Below are positions 18,655 to 27,408 of a stretch of 64,000 nt of DNA, piece by piece. A program made the position numbers and the translations under genes. Source of the stretch: Bacteroides sp. (lineage in GTDB: Bacteria > Bacteroidota > Bacteroidia > Bacteroidales > Bacteroidaceae); NCBI GenBank assembly GCA_023665805.1, contig JAMPDJ010000009.1, positions 1 through 64,000 on the forward strand. The letters are read 5' to 3'. Each line of letters begins with the position of its first letter. Within the stretch, counting starts at the first letter, position 1. The notes beneath the pieces are model-generated. The model was not told the origin of the DNA. It ran no database searches and worked only from the letters and a program-made list of their open reading frames with translations.

Positions 18655-20142
18655 TCAGTTTTTATAGAAGTCTGGCATGAAAAGCATCAATACGGTGAAG
18701 ATTTCCAATCTTCCTATCAGCATATAGAAACTAATCAGCCACTTTCCTGCATCATGTACATAGGCAAAGTTGGATGCCGGTCCGGTCAGTCCTGCACCCG
18801 GACCTACATTGCTCAGCGCGCTTATGCTGCTGCCAAAGGCGGTTACAATGTCCATTCCAACCAAAGAAAGTATGCTTATTCCCGTCAGTACAAGTATAAT
18901 GTATATGAGCAGGAACGCCAAAGTTCGCTTTACTCTCTCGTCGCTTACCACTTTTCCTCCAAGGTTCACGCTGAGCATGGCTCTGGGATGAAGTTGCTTC
19001 AGAAATTCGTTTCGTAAGGCTTTCAGACACACGATCATGCGCACTATTTTGGTACCGCCTGATGTGCTGCCTGCACATCCTCCCACTATCATTATGAAGA
19101 TGGTAGGCATCAGATATATGTTGCCCCATGAAACGTAATCGAATTTGGAAGCTGCAAATCCTGTCGTACTTATGACGGTAGTCACGTGAAAAAGGGCGCA
19201 TCTGAATCCTTCTTCCAAGCCAGTCGGAAGTGAATGCGCATTCTCCGGGGTACGTGAAGCAAATTGAAACATTACCACGAACAATACCACGAACATTGCT
19301 ACAATCTTCAGAAAGACATTCATTTCCTCGTTGGTCTTGATTGCGTACCATCTGCGTATGAAAGCGTAGTAATAAAGGCCGAAATTAAGACTTGCCAGAA
19401 GCATAAACACGGATGCGACATATTCTATGTAAGGAGAATTGAAGAATGCTATGCTGGCCGAATGTGTGGAGAATCCTCCTGTGGCTATGGTGGTCAGTCC
19501 ATGACACACGGCATCGAAGGCATTCATGGGTCCAAGATAGTAGCACACGGTACAGGCGCTGGTAAGTATAAGATATACCATCAACAGTCGTCTGGCCGTG
19601 GAACCTATCTTCGGACTGAATTTGTCCAGACTTATGCCGGTGGCCTCAGCCGAGAAGATGTTGTTGTTCCGCATGTCCCCTGACGGAACCAAGGCAAATG
19701 TAAACACCACTATGCCCAATCCCCCCATCCATTGTATTATGGAACGCCAGAATTTCAATCCATTCCCCAAAGCATCCACATCCGATATCACCGATGCTCC
19801 GGTGGTGGTGAATCCTGACATGGTTTCAAAGAAGGCGTCGGTCACACTCATGTCTGCCAGTTGCATGAACGGAATCATGCCGATGAGCGAAAACAGCACC
19901 CACGCCAGCGCAACTATCATGAAACTGTCAGAGCGTGAAAGATACCTGTAATCTTTCATGCCTTTTCGCTTGAATTCCAATTTGTTCATGCTTATGGCCA
20001 CGGCACCTATCGTAAAGCTGAGTGCTGCGCAGCACAGGAACATCCACCAGTCCTTCTCGGCAAAGAACAGACTGACACAGGCAGTGAGGATAAGGAACAA
20101 TGATTCCAGTTGCAGCAGTATGCCAAAGATTTTTTTCTTCAT
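18655..20142 (-). CDS. trkH: TrkH-family potassium uptake membrane protein
   Basis: 495 aa, inner-membrane K+ translocating subunit. The four P-loop repeats of the TrkH/KtrB fold can be read: TTTGASVISD (about 110), ATGGFSTHSAS (about 220), STTGFAASKF (about 325) and SNVGPGAGL (about 445), each with the selectivity-filter glycine. Ten or so membrane helices flank them. The cytoplasmic nucleotide-binding partner TrkA is not next to it, although trkA is often adjacent in related genomes. The gene follows nadB by 27 nt and precedes the radical SAM gene by 4 nt. Confidence 0.92.
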   Translation of the reverse strand: MKKKIFGILLQLESLFLILTACVSLFFAEKDWWMFLCCAALSFTIGAVAISMNKLEFKRKGMKDYRYLSRSDSFMIVALAWVLFSLIGMIPFMQLADMSVTDAFFETMSGFTTTGASVISDVDALGNGLKFWRSIIQWMGGLGIVVFTFALVPSGDMRNNNIFSAEATGISLDKFSPKIGSTARRLLMVYLILTSACTVCYYLGPMNAFDAVCHGLTTIATGGFSTHSASIAFFNSPYIEYVASVFMLLASLNFGLYYYAFIRRWYAIKTNEEMNVFLKIVAMFVVLFVVMFQFASRTPENAHSLPTGLEEGFRCALFHVTTVISTTGFAASKFDYVSWGNIYLMPTIFIMIVGGCAGSTSGGTKIVRMIVCLKALRNEFLKQLHPRAMLSVNLGGKVVSDERVKRTLAFLLIYIILVLTGISILSLVGMDIVTAFGSSISALSNVGPGAGLTGPASNFAYVHDAGKWLISFYMLIGRLEIFTVLMLFMPDFYKN

Positions 20143-20169
20143 CCGGATGTGTCAGGTATGTGCTAATAT

Positions 20170-21756
20170 CTATTTGTCATAGGCATGTTTTGGATAGTCA
20201 ATGGTATAGTGCAGTCCACGGCTTTCTTTTCTTTCCAATGCCTGTCTGGTTATCAGGTAACCGACATTTATCATGTTTCTCAGTTCGCATATGTCCTTTG
20301 TGGGTTTCACTCTCTTGAAAAGGTGTTCAGTCTCCTCGTAAAGCAGGTCCAGACGTTCCCAGGCGCGATGCAACCTCAGGTCGCTTCTCACTATACCTAC
20401 GTATGTGGACATTATTTGGTTTACCTCCTTCATGTCCTGTGCTATCAGCACCTTTTCCTCGTTGGTCATGGTTCCCTCGTCGTTCCACTCCGGGATACGG
20501 TCGTTGAACTCATAATGGTCTATCGTTTCCAAGGAGTGCCTTGCAGCGGCATTGGCGTATACCACGGCCTCTATCAGGGAATTGCTTGCCAGACGGTTGC
20601 CTCCGTGCAAGCCGGTGCATGAACATTCTCCAACGGCATACAGCCGGTGTATACTGCTCTGTCCGTCCAGGTCCACCTTGATGCCGCCGCACATGTAATG
20701 GGCACAAGGCGACACAGGTATATATTCCTTGGTTATGTCCACTCCTATGGAGAGGCACTTGGCATAGATGTTGGGGAAATGCTTCTTTGTTTCCTCAGGG
20801 TCTTTGTGCGTTACGTCCAGGCACACATGGTCCAGACCATGAATTTTCATCTCGTTGTCTATGGCACGTGCCACTATGTCGCGCGGAGCCAGGCTCAGAC
20901 GTTCGTCATACTTCTGCATAAACTCCGTTCCGTCGGGCAACCTCAGTATGCCGCCATATCCGCGCATGGCTTCAGTGATGAGATATGCAGGATGTTTTTC
21001 CTGTGGATTGTAGAGTGCAGTCGGGTGGAACTGCACGAACTCCATATCCTGTACCTTGCCTTTTGCGCGATAGACCATGGCTATGCCGTCGCCGGTGGCT
21101 ATCACCGGATTGGTGGTTGAGGAATATACTGCTCCCGTACCTCCGGTGGCTATCATAGTCACCTTGGACAGATATGTGTCCACCTTGCCTGTTTCCGGAT
21201 TCAGCACGTAGGCCCCGAAGCACTCTATGTCGGGTGTACGACGTGTCACACGTATGCCCATATGGTGTTGGGTGATGATTTCCACAGCAAAGTGATTCTC
21301 CAAGACGGTAATGTTTGGTTCGTGCCTGACAGCTTCCATCAGACCGCGCTGTATTTCAAAGCCCGTGTCGTCTGCATGGTGCAGGATGCGAAACTCGGAA
21401 TGTCCTCCCTCGCGGTGCAAGTCGAAGTTGCCGTCCTCTTTCTTATCGAAATTCACACCCCATTGCACCAGTTCGCGTATTCCTTCGGGACCACCTTTCA
21501 CCACTTGTGCCACGGCTTCAGGATCGGAGATGTAATCCCCGGCAACGATTGTATCGTGAATATGCTTTTCAAAATTGTCCACCTCCAAGTTTGTCACCGA
21601 AGCTATTCCTCCCTGTGCCTTGGAGGTATTGGATTCGTCCAAAGTGGTTTTGCAAATCAGAGCCACCTTTCCCTTGCCACTCCTGCTTACTTTCAGTGCA
21701 TAGCTCATTCCTGCTACACCGCCTCCGATAATGAGAAAGTCAAATTTCCTGATCAT
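20170..21756 (-). CDS. nadB: L-aspartate oxidase
   Basis: 528 aa flavoprotein oxidising L-aspartate to iminoaspartate, the substrate of NadA. FAD-binding Rossmann motif DFLIIGGGVAGMSYALKV at the N-terminus; the succinate dehydrogenase/fumarate reductase family active-site stretch HREGGHSEFRILHHADDTG; and FVQFHPTALY and GGNRLASNSLIEAVV as in NadB. The C-terminal helical bundle is complete. It is the first gene of a minus-strand operon that runs on through trkH and possibly to lgt, with nadA five genes later. A strong promoter with an overlapping palindrome lies at 21848-21879. Confidence 0.95.
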   Translation of the reverse strand: MIRKFDFLIIGGGVAGMSYALKVSRSGKGKVALICKTTLDESNTSKAQGGIASVTNLEVDNFEKHIHDTIVAGDYISDPEAVAQVVKGGPEGIRELVQWGVNFDKKEDGNFDLHREGGHSEFRILHHADDTGFEIQRGLMEAVRHEPNITVLENHFAVEIITQHHMGIRVTRRTPDIECFGAYVLNPETGKVDTYLSKVTMIATGGTGAVYSSTTNPVIATGDGIAMVYRAKGKVQDMEFVQFHPTALYNPQEKHPAYLITEAMRGYGGILRLPDGTEFMQKYDERLSLAPRDIVARAIDNEMKIHGLDHVCLDVTHKDPEETKKHFPNIYAKCLSIGVDITKEYIPVSPCAHYMCGGIKVDLDGQSSIHRLYAVGECSCTGLHGGNRLASNSLIEAVVYANAAARHSLETIDHYEFNDRIPEWNDEGTMTNEEKVLIAQDMKEVNQIMSTYVGIVRSDLRLHRAWERLDLLYEETEHLFKRVKPTKDICELRNMINVGYLITRQALERKESRGLHYTIDYPKHAYDK

Positions 21757-21847
21757 TGTATCTGTACTTGGTTTACATGATTGTTTTGAATCCGGTGTCC
21801 GCCTGTCTGTATTCCGGGTGTGCGCTGAATTCGTGTGATTATTCGCA

Positions 21848-21879
21848 CAAAGTTATGAAAATAACTTCACACCCCCAAA
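21848..21879 (-). promoter_or_regulatory. nadB promoter with overlapping palindrome
   Basis: On the minus strand TTTG (21879-21876), 20 nt, TAACTTTG (21855-21848). The -7 box lies inside the palindrome AAGTTAT-GAAA-ATAACTT (21850-21867), the size and place of a repressor operator. The 5' leader would be about 85 nt. The rest of 21757-22075 holds a TAATTTTG (21963-21970), a weak candidate -7 box for the divergent dacB-type gene. Confidence 0.6.
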
Positions 21880-22075
21880 TGCCCCGGCCCGTTTTTGTCC
21901 CATATTCCATGCCATATTGTCTATTCGACTGTGTATCCTGCCGTTATGATGAAAAAAAACAGTAATTTTGTCTCAGATGCGCCGGGATTGAAATCAACGT
22001 GCAAAAGCTATTTGCATTGCTTGGCTTGTTTTTTTATCGCTGGTGTTGTCATATTCGCAATAATTATATCCCGTC

Positions 22076-23107
22076 ATGAAAAAGATACTTTTACAACTTG
22101 TTTCCGTCCTGTTGCTCATTTCCTGCAAGTCCCATCATCCGGTGGTGGAAACACGTGAAGTGGTGAAGACCGTGGTGGTTGAAAAGGAGAGCGGCCACAA
22201 GGTAAGCGACCATGACAAGGTCATCCTGGCCATGTTGCACCAAGGCTGTCGAAATTTCAGCACCGCGCCGTCCTGTCCTGCCAAGACTTGGGAAGGACGG
22301 CTGCAGGCCCGTCTCCTGGAATTGTGCAATGGCCCTCTGTTCCGCAGCAGCCAGTTGGGAATGGTGGTATACGACATTACGGATGGCAAGTTTCTCTTTA
22401 CCGTCAACGGTGACCATCGTTTGCGTCCTGCATCATGCCAGAAACTTGTCACGGCCATAGTGGCCCTTGACTTGCTTGGCGGTGAGTACAACTATGTTCC
22501 GCGTATCAACGTGGCAGGTGAGGGATGGTGCTGGGACGACAAGATAACCAGCCAGATGCCCTACAGGGAACGCCGCCAGTGGAACATCAACGAGGTGCTT
22601 GTTCCCATGATGAAGGACAGTGACAACCGCATGGCCGAGTCTCTCTTTTGGCAATTATCCCTTGTGGGAGGCGGCAAGTTCGGGGACATATCCGCAGTGA
22701 GATCGCATATGGAATCGGTTATGGAGAAGGCAGGCATTCCGCGAGGCAGCGGTTACCGCATAGCGGACGGCAGCGGACTGTCGCTCTACAACTACATCAC
22801 ACCGCAGATGCTCAATGCCTTGCTCGTATATGCATGGTTTCAGCAGGACATCCGTGCTCACTTGATGCCATCCCTTCCTGTGGCCGGGGTGGACGGCACT
22901 CTGAAGAACCGCATGCAGGGAACCATGGCTCGCAACAACATATTTGCCAAGACCGGCAGTGTCAGCGGCATATCCACCCTCAGCGGTTATGCTAACGGCG
23001 GCAACGGCCACGTCCTTTCCTTCTGTATCATGAACCAGGGAGTGGAGAGTTGCAGCATGGGACGTGCATTTCAGGACCAGGTGTGCGCTGCGCTTACAGA
23101 AGAGTAG
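22076..23107 (+). CDS. PBP4-type D-alanyl-D-alanine carboxypeptidase/endopeptidase (lipoprotein)
   Basis: 343 aa. Lipobox LLIS-C17 indicates a lipoprotein. The three serine penicillin-recognising motifs of the S13/PBP4 family are present: S120-C-Q-K123, S182-D-N184, and K292-T-G in FAKTGSVSGIS. It trims or cleaves peptidoglycan peptide cross-links in the periplasm. It is shorter than classical PBP4 (about 450-480 aa) because the domains between the SxxK and SxN motifs are reduced. The gene is monocistronic, followed by a hairpin at 23252, and converges with the S46 peptidase. Confidence 0.9.
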   Translation: MKKILLQLVSVLLLISCKSHHPVVETREVVKTVVVEKESGHKVSDHDKVILAMLHQGCRNFSTAPSCPAKTWEGRLQARLLELCNGPLFRSSQLGMVVYDITDGKFLFTVNGDHRLRPASCQKLVTAIVALDLLGGEYNYVPRINVAGEGWCWDDKITSQMPYRERRQWNINEVLVPMMKDSDNRMAESLFWQLSLVGGGKFGDISAVRSHMESVMEKAGIPRGSGYRIADGSGLSLYNYITPQMLNALLVYAWFQQDIRAHLMPSLPVAGVDGTLKNRMQGTMARNNIFAKTGSVSGISTLSGYANGGNGHVLSFCIMNQGVESCSMGRAFQDQVCAALTEE

Positions 23108-23251
23108 ACATACGGAATGAATTCCATCCAGTAAGCAACGTCAGGATTGGAAGTGGACAGGTGCTTGACAATACTCCGATGATTATGAATAATTCACCGG
23201 CCCTCTCCATCGTGTATGTAAGAATTTTTCAATATAATAATATGAACTGAT

Positions 23252-23287
23252 GACATCCGTGACAGTATTGGTTTCAATGCGGATGTC
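23252..23287 (+). terminator. Hairpin after the PBP4-type gene
   Basis: GACATCCG (23252-23259) pairs with CGGATGTC (23280-23287) around a 20-nt loop, followed by TTGT. Moderate terminator candidate 145 nt after the stop. Confidence 0.5.
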
Positions 23288-23420
23288 TTGTCCAAGTTAT
23301 TGTATTACTAATGTCATAAGAACGGGCAGTTTCAACACGAAAAGCGTATGATGAATATGCAAACGGTCAAAAGTTTATGTCTTTATAAACTTCTTTCTTT
23401 AGGCTGCTTACATTAACGTT

Positions 23421-23610
23421 GGCATGCCATAATGCCATGACAGGAAGACTATCTCAGTGAGGATGCGTTTTCGTCCCATTGTTGTCGGCATCCCGACTAT
23501 ATTATGGATGTGGCATTGATAATACTATTGTCACATTACCGATAATACTATTGTCATGTTATCGATGATACTATGGCAAATGGAGAGACGATATTATGGT
23601 CGAAACATGG
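23421..23610 (+). repeat. Dispersed 23-bp palindromic repeat array, copy B
   Basis: Anchor GGCATGCC (23421-23428); leader with ATGCGTTTTCGTCCCATTG; then TTGTCGGCATCCCG; then 23-bp units at 23473-23495, 23496-23518, 23519-23541, 23542-23564, 23565-23587 and 23588-23610. Cores: ATAATACTATTGTC twice, ATGATACTATGG, ACGATATTATGG, ACTATATTATGG. The leader aligns closely with copy A (ATGCGATTTATTCCCAGTG). It lies between convergent genes. The remainder of 23108-23861 has two hairpins and no gene I can support. Confidence 0.8.
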
Positions 23611-23768
23611 TTTCAGAGAGAGCCGATGAATGTAAGAATAATTCAACCTCAATGCTTGTGTCTGATCCTAATCCGATGAATAGTTTTTGTTTCATGGAGT
23701 CTGTCCTGTATCTTGGGACCATATCTTCATTTGCAAGTACTTGTGGCAACAGACAAATGTTTCTATAC

Positions 23769-23820
23769 AAAACACTGGCATCGTGCCATCATTCTTGATA
23801 TGGCACGATGCCAGTGTTTT
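23769..23820. terminator. Very strong bidirectional terminator hairpin
   Basis: A perfect 21-bp stem, 23769-23789 (starting AAAACACTGGCATCGTG) against 23800-23820, with a 10-nt loop CATTCTTGAT. A-run and T-run at the ends serve both convergent genes. Confidence 0.85.
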
Positions 23821-23861
23821 GTGTGAAAAGGGTTATATTGTATGTCCTGTGTGTGGATACT

Positions 23862-26006
23862 TTACAGTCCCAGTTCCTTGATGATGTTCTTGCCACCGCC
23901 CCATCGGTCGATAATCCAAAGGACGAAACGTATGTCCACACCGATGCAACGCTGCAGAGTGGGGTCGAAGCTGATGTCTCCGGCCATGGCTTCCCAGTTG
24001 CCGTCGAATGCCAGGCCTATCACGTGACCGTTGCCGTCGAACATGGGCGAACCGCTGTTTCCACCTGTGATGTCGTTGTTGCTGAGGAAACATAGCTGCA
24101 TCTGCTTGGTATGCTTGTCGGCATACTTGCCGAACTTGCCCTTTTTAAGCAGTTTTACTATGTCCGTCTCCAGTTCGTAGTCCTCTATCTCGTTTTGCTT
24201 GGCAGCCTTGTCCAGGAGGCTCTGGCTGTTGGTGAAGTAGTCGTAGTGCGTGCCATTGGCCGTGTAGTCCTGGATGAAGCCGTAGGACAGGCGCATGGTC
24301 ATGTTGGCATCGGAATAGTGTGGCTGGTCCATATCCATTTCCATGATGGCACGGGTAAGAAGACGTTCGTTGAAGTCTATGATGTTAAATGAACTGCGTA
24401 CTTTGTGAAGCATATCGTTGTAGGTCACAAAGATGTCGTCGGCATAACGCAAGGCCACGTCTGTTTCGCGCAAGGTGCTGTCTGCCATGACCTTTGCCAC
24501 GCAGGTGGTGTCCAGCAGGCATGTCTTGGCAAAGACGTCATGGGCATAGGCACGGGTGTCGCCATTGTAGACACTGTCGATGATGTTGTAGAAGGCAGGC
24601 AGGAACTTGTTGCCCGACCACTGTCGATATTCCTGCAATAGTGTGCCCATGGTCTCCTCGTCCACGCGAGGTTCATAGTCCTTATAGAAATCCTTCAGGT
24701 TGCTCACGCACAACTGTGTATCCTCTGCAGTGGCATCCATGGGGAGGCGTGATACACGACTGGCGGCCTTTATCAGTTCTATTCCGCGGAAGAATGTCTC
24801 ATTGAAATATGTAATCAATGCCATAGTCTCCTTGCGTTCGGAATAAGCCTTTTCCAGAGCCGGCAATACGGAACCGTATGTGGCCTTGAGCTTGTCGTCC
24901 TTGGAGTACCATTCGCGTATCTGTTGTTCGGTCTTTTGTTTTTGGCCTACGATGTCCAGGTCCTTGACTGCCTTGTTCATGCCTATGGAGTTCTTCCAGT
25001 AGTTACTGCTGCTTGCCCACTTGCTGGCATACTTTATGGCGATGGAGCGGTCCTCGTCCATCCAGTGCTTCCACACGTTTTGCTTGGCTGTACGTACGTC
25101 TATGATGGCCTGGTTGCTTGCCTCGGTACGTTCCACTATGCCCCAGGAACAGAGATAGCGGTCCGTGCTGCCAGGATAGCCAATGGTCATGCAATAGTCG
25201 CCTGGTTTGTATCCATCGATGGATACTGGAGCATATCCTGGCGTCTTCAGCGGCACGTTGTCCTCGCTGTATTCCGCTGGCGTGCCGTCTGGCTTGGCAT
25301 AGATGCGGAACATGGAGAAGTCGCATGTCTGGCGCGGCCACATCCAGTTGTCCGTGTCGCCGCCGAACTTGCCCAGTGTCTCGGTGGCGGTGAATACCAG
25401 GCGTATGTCGTGGTATACCTTGTAGTAATTGGCATAGTAGGCATTGCCACCGTAATAGGCGCGCACGATGCATTCCATGTCGGGATACAGGCTGTCCTGT
25501 TCATGCTCTATGGCGCTGCAGATGCTGTCCACATAGGCACTCTCCACGCTGGCAGAGTCCATGTCGCTTGCATGCTCCTTGTACAGGCGGGCCAGATCGG
25601 CGTTCACTCTGTCGGAAAAGTCGGTGACTTTCTGCAGGAATCGTACATAGAGACCTTTTGCAGGACGTTCCTCTTCCCGCTTGCGGGCAACGAATCCGTT
25701 CTTCAGTATGTCATCTTCGGGAGTGGAAAGGGACTGGATGGCGCCATAACCGCAATGGTGGTTGGTGAAGAAGAGTCCTTCTGGTGAAACGACCACGCCT
25801 GAGCAGAAGTCTCCCAGGTTGATGACTGCATCTTTCAGGCTTCTGCCATCGGGATTATACAGCTGTTCGGGTGTCAGTGTAAGGCCCAGGGCCTTCATGG
25901 TTTCTGCCGTCTTGGGGGTGATGTGCGAGAGCATCCACATGCCCTCGTCGGCACTGGATACCAGCGAACACATAACGGCGATAGCCGTCAAAAAAAGTTT
26001 ACGCAT
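23862..26006 (-). CDS. S46 dipeptidyl peptidase, DPP7-like
   Basis: 714 aa with a signal peptide (cleavage near SSA-DE). The catalytic histidine is in TNHHCGYGA (H84) and the nucleophile is S651 in TGGNSGSPMF; both are hallmarks of the clan PA S46 family. These enzymes remove dipeptides from peptide N-termini in the periplasm, feeding amino-acid fermentation. The position that sets the P1 preference is glycine (G669 in AFDGNWEAM), as in DPP7, which prefers hydrophobic P1; DPP11 has arginine there. This subtype call uses my memory of the family. Full length, monocistronic, with a TACCTTTG box 38 nt upstream of the ATG. Confidence 0.92.
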   Translation of the reverse strand: MRKLFLTAIAVMCSLVSSADEGMWMLSHITPKTAETMKALGLTLTPEQLYNPDGRSLKDAVINLGDFCSGVVVSPEGLFFTNHHCGYGAIQSLSTPEDDILKNGFVARKREEERPAKGLYVRFLQKVTDFSDRVNADLARLYKEHASDMDSASVESAYVDSICSAIEHEQDSLYPDMECIVRAYYGGNAYYANYYKVYHDIRLVFTATETLGKFGGDTDNWMWPRQTCDFSMFRIYAKPDGTPAEYSEDNVPLKTPGYAPVSIDGYKPGDYCMTIGYPGSTDRYLCSWGIVERTEASNQAIIDVRTAKQNVWKHWMDEDRSIAIKYASKWASSSNYWKNSIGMNKAVKDLDIVGQKQKTEQQIREWYSKDDKLKATYGSVLPALEKAYSERKETMALITYFNETFFRGIELIKAASRVSRLPMDATAEDTQLCVSNLKDFYKDYEPRVDEETMGTLLQEYRQWSGNKFLPAFYNIIDSVYNGDTRAYAHDVFAKTCLLDTTCVAKVMADSTLRETDVALRYADDIFVTYNDMLHKVRSSFNIIDFNERLLTRAIMEMDMDQPHYSDANMTMRLSYGFIQDYTANGTHYDYFTNSQSLLDKAAKQNEIEDYELETDIVKLLKKGKFGKYADKHTKQMQLCFLSNNDITGGNSGSPMFDGNGHVIGLAFDGNWEAMAGDISFDPTLQRCIGVDIRFVLWIIDRWGGGKNIIKELGL

Positions 26007-26043
26007 ACTTATTCTTATTATAAATTAAAGAAATAAACGGGTG

Positions 26044-26051
26044 CAAAGGTA
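26044..26051 (-). promoter_or_regulatory. -7 box of S46 peptidase gene (TACCTTTG)
   Basis: TACCTTTG on the minus strand followed by CACC, the commonest Bacteroidales -7 form. No TTTG at 19-21 nt is seen. On the plus strand TATCTTTG at 26094-26101 is a matching box for the divergent gene at 26127. Confidence 0.55.
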
Positions 26052-26126
26052 CAAAAAAATAAGGTGAGCCACATTTAATTACTGTTTTATTTATATCTTT
26101 GTCTTTGCAAGAATAACGTTAAAGAC

Positions 26127-26510
26127 ATGGGAAGGAACAAGTTTTCGCAACGTGAAATAGACATTATAGCCAAACTGCTGCGTCGCAAGATGGCAGGCAC
26201 GCGCTTTCAGCAGAAGATGGTGCGGCATACATTGCGTACCACGTTTGACTTCAATATCTCCGACTTCAATATACAGGGCAAGGCCTTCGGTCCGGAGGAT
26301 TTGCAAGAGTGTGTCCGCCGTGGTCGTATCCAGATACTTGACGAGGCCACCATCGAGGCCATGAAACAGCGTCATGCCGAGAAACGCATGCGCGACGAAG
26401 CCATGAGACAGGCCGAGGCTGTGGCAAATGGAGATGAAGTGGACTGGCAGGAAGTGCAGCGGCAATGGGACGAGTACTATGCCAAGAATCCGGACGAAAA
26501 AACCCTCTGA
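26127..26510 (+). CDS. Small conserved cytoplasmic protein, function unknown
   Basis: 127 aa, highly charged and helical, without signal peptide or membrane segment. The N-terminal half (FSQREIDIIAKLLRRKMAG and QQKMVRHTLRTTFDFNISDF) reads like a small winged-helix-like or nucleic-acid binding fold, but no named motif is seen. The C-terminus is acidic and tryptophan-containing (DEVDWQEVQRQWDEYY). It is 22 nt upstream of the ferredoxin-nitroreductase gene, so probably an operon. I believe homologues are widespread in Bacteroidales as hypothetical proteins. Confidence 0.75.
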   Translation: MGRNKFSQREIDIIAKLLRRKMAGTRFQQKMVRHTLRTTFDFNISDFNIQGKAFGPEDLQECVRRGRIQILDEATIEAMKQRHAEKRMRDEAMRQAEAVANGDEVDWQEVQRQWDEYYAKNPDEKTL

Positions 26511-26532
26511 CCTTTGGTAAGAACGTGTGACC

Positions 26533-27366
26533 ATGATAAACATAGATACGGAACTTTGCATAAGATGCGTCAAGTGCCAGAGGGTTTGTCCGGCATTCAT
26601 TCCTGACATACGGCGGAAAGGATTGCCTGTGCTGCGCAACACGGACGATTGTATAGGGTGCGGGCACTGTGTGGACGTATGCCCGTCAGGAGCCTTTTTG
26701 CACTCCGATTTCCCCAAGGAGAATGTGCGCACCGTACAAGGTAGTCTGATGCCAAGTCCGGAGAGCCTGATGGAATTGATACGTTCACGCCGGAGCAACC
26801 GTACCATCACTTCCACTCCTGTTCCCGAGAATTACTTGGATATGATAATGGAGGCTGCACGCTATGCTCCCACGGCCGAGAACAGCCGCCAGGTTTGTCT
26901 TAGCCTTGTTACTGACGATGCCAGGTTGCAAGCCGTTGAGGCTTCTGTCATCAGACTGTTCATGAGATTGGCACGCGTAATGCTGTTTCCGCCAATCAAG
27001 ATGATAATGAAACCATTTCTGCGAGACTTGTACGACAGGGTGCCTGCTCTGATGGAAATGAACGAACAGTTTTCTAACGGGCATCGTCCGTCCATCTGCG
27101 ATGCCACTGCGTTGCTGGTCATCTCTGCCCCAAAGGGCTATGACTTCGGATTTCAGGATTGCAATCTTGCCTATCAGAACGCTTCTCTTATGGCGGAAAG
27201 CCTCGGTGTGAGCCAGATTTACATGGGCTTCGTACAGACGGCCATGTTCATGATGGGTACCAGGCGTGCCGCCCGCATATTGGGCATACCCAAGGGACAC
27301 AAGGCGTTTGCCATCATGGGATTGGGAATGCCTGCATTCAAGTATACCAGGTATACCTTGCGCTGA
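26533..27366 (+). CDS. Ferredoxin-nitroreductase fusion flavoprotein
   Basis: 277 aa from the ATG at 26533; a GTG two codons earlier is less likely. Two [4Fe-4S] motifs at the N-terminus, CIRCVKCQRVCP and CIGCGHCVDVCP, are followed by a nitroreductase domain from about residue 75 (RSRRSNRTITSTPVPENYLD) with an FMN-binding pattern (RYAPTAENSRQVCLSLV) and a C-terminal MGFVQTAMFMMGTRRAARI. Such fusions take electrons from ferredoxin-type donors to FMN and reduce small aromatic or quinone-like acceptors; the physiological substrate is unknown. Confidence 0.88.
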   Translation: MINIDTELCIRCVKCQRVCPAFIPDIRRKGLPVLRNTDDCIGCGHCVDVCPSGAFLHSDFPKENVRTVQGSLMPSPESLMELIRSRRSNRTITSTPVPENYLDMIMEAARYAPTAENSRQVCLSLVTDDARLQAVEASVIRLFMRLARVMLFPPIKMIMKPFLRDLYDRVPALMEMNEQFSNGHRPSICDATALLVISAPKGYDFGFQDCNLAYQNASLMAESLGVSQIYMGFVQTAMFMMGTRRAARILGIPKGHKAFAIMGLGMPAFKYTRYTLR

Positions 27367-27408
27367 TTTTATAATTGTAGAGACATAAACAAACTTAATT
27401 CCTATAGT

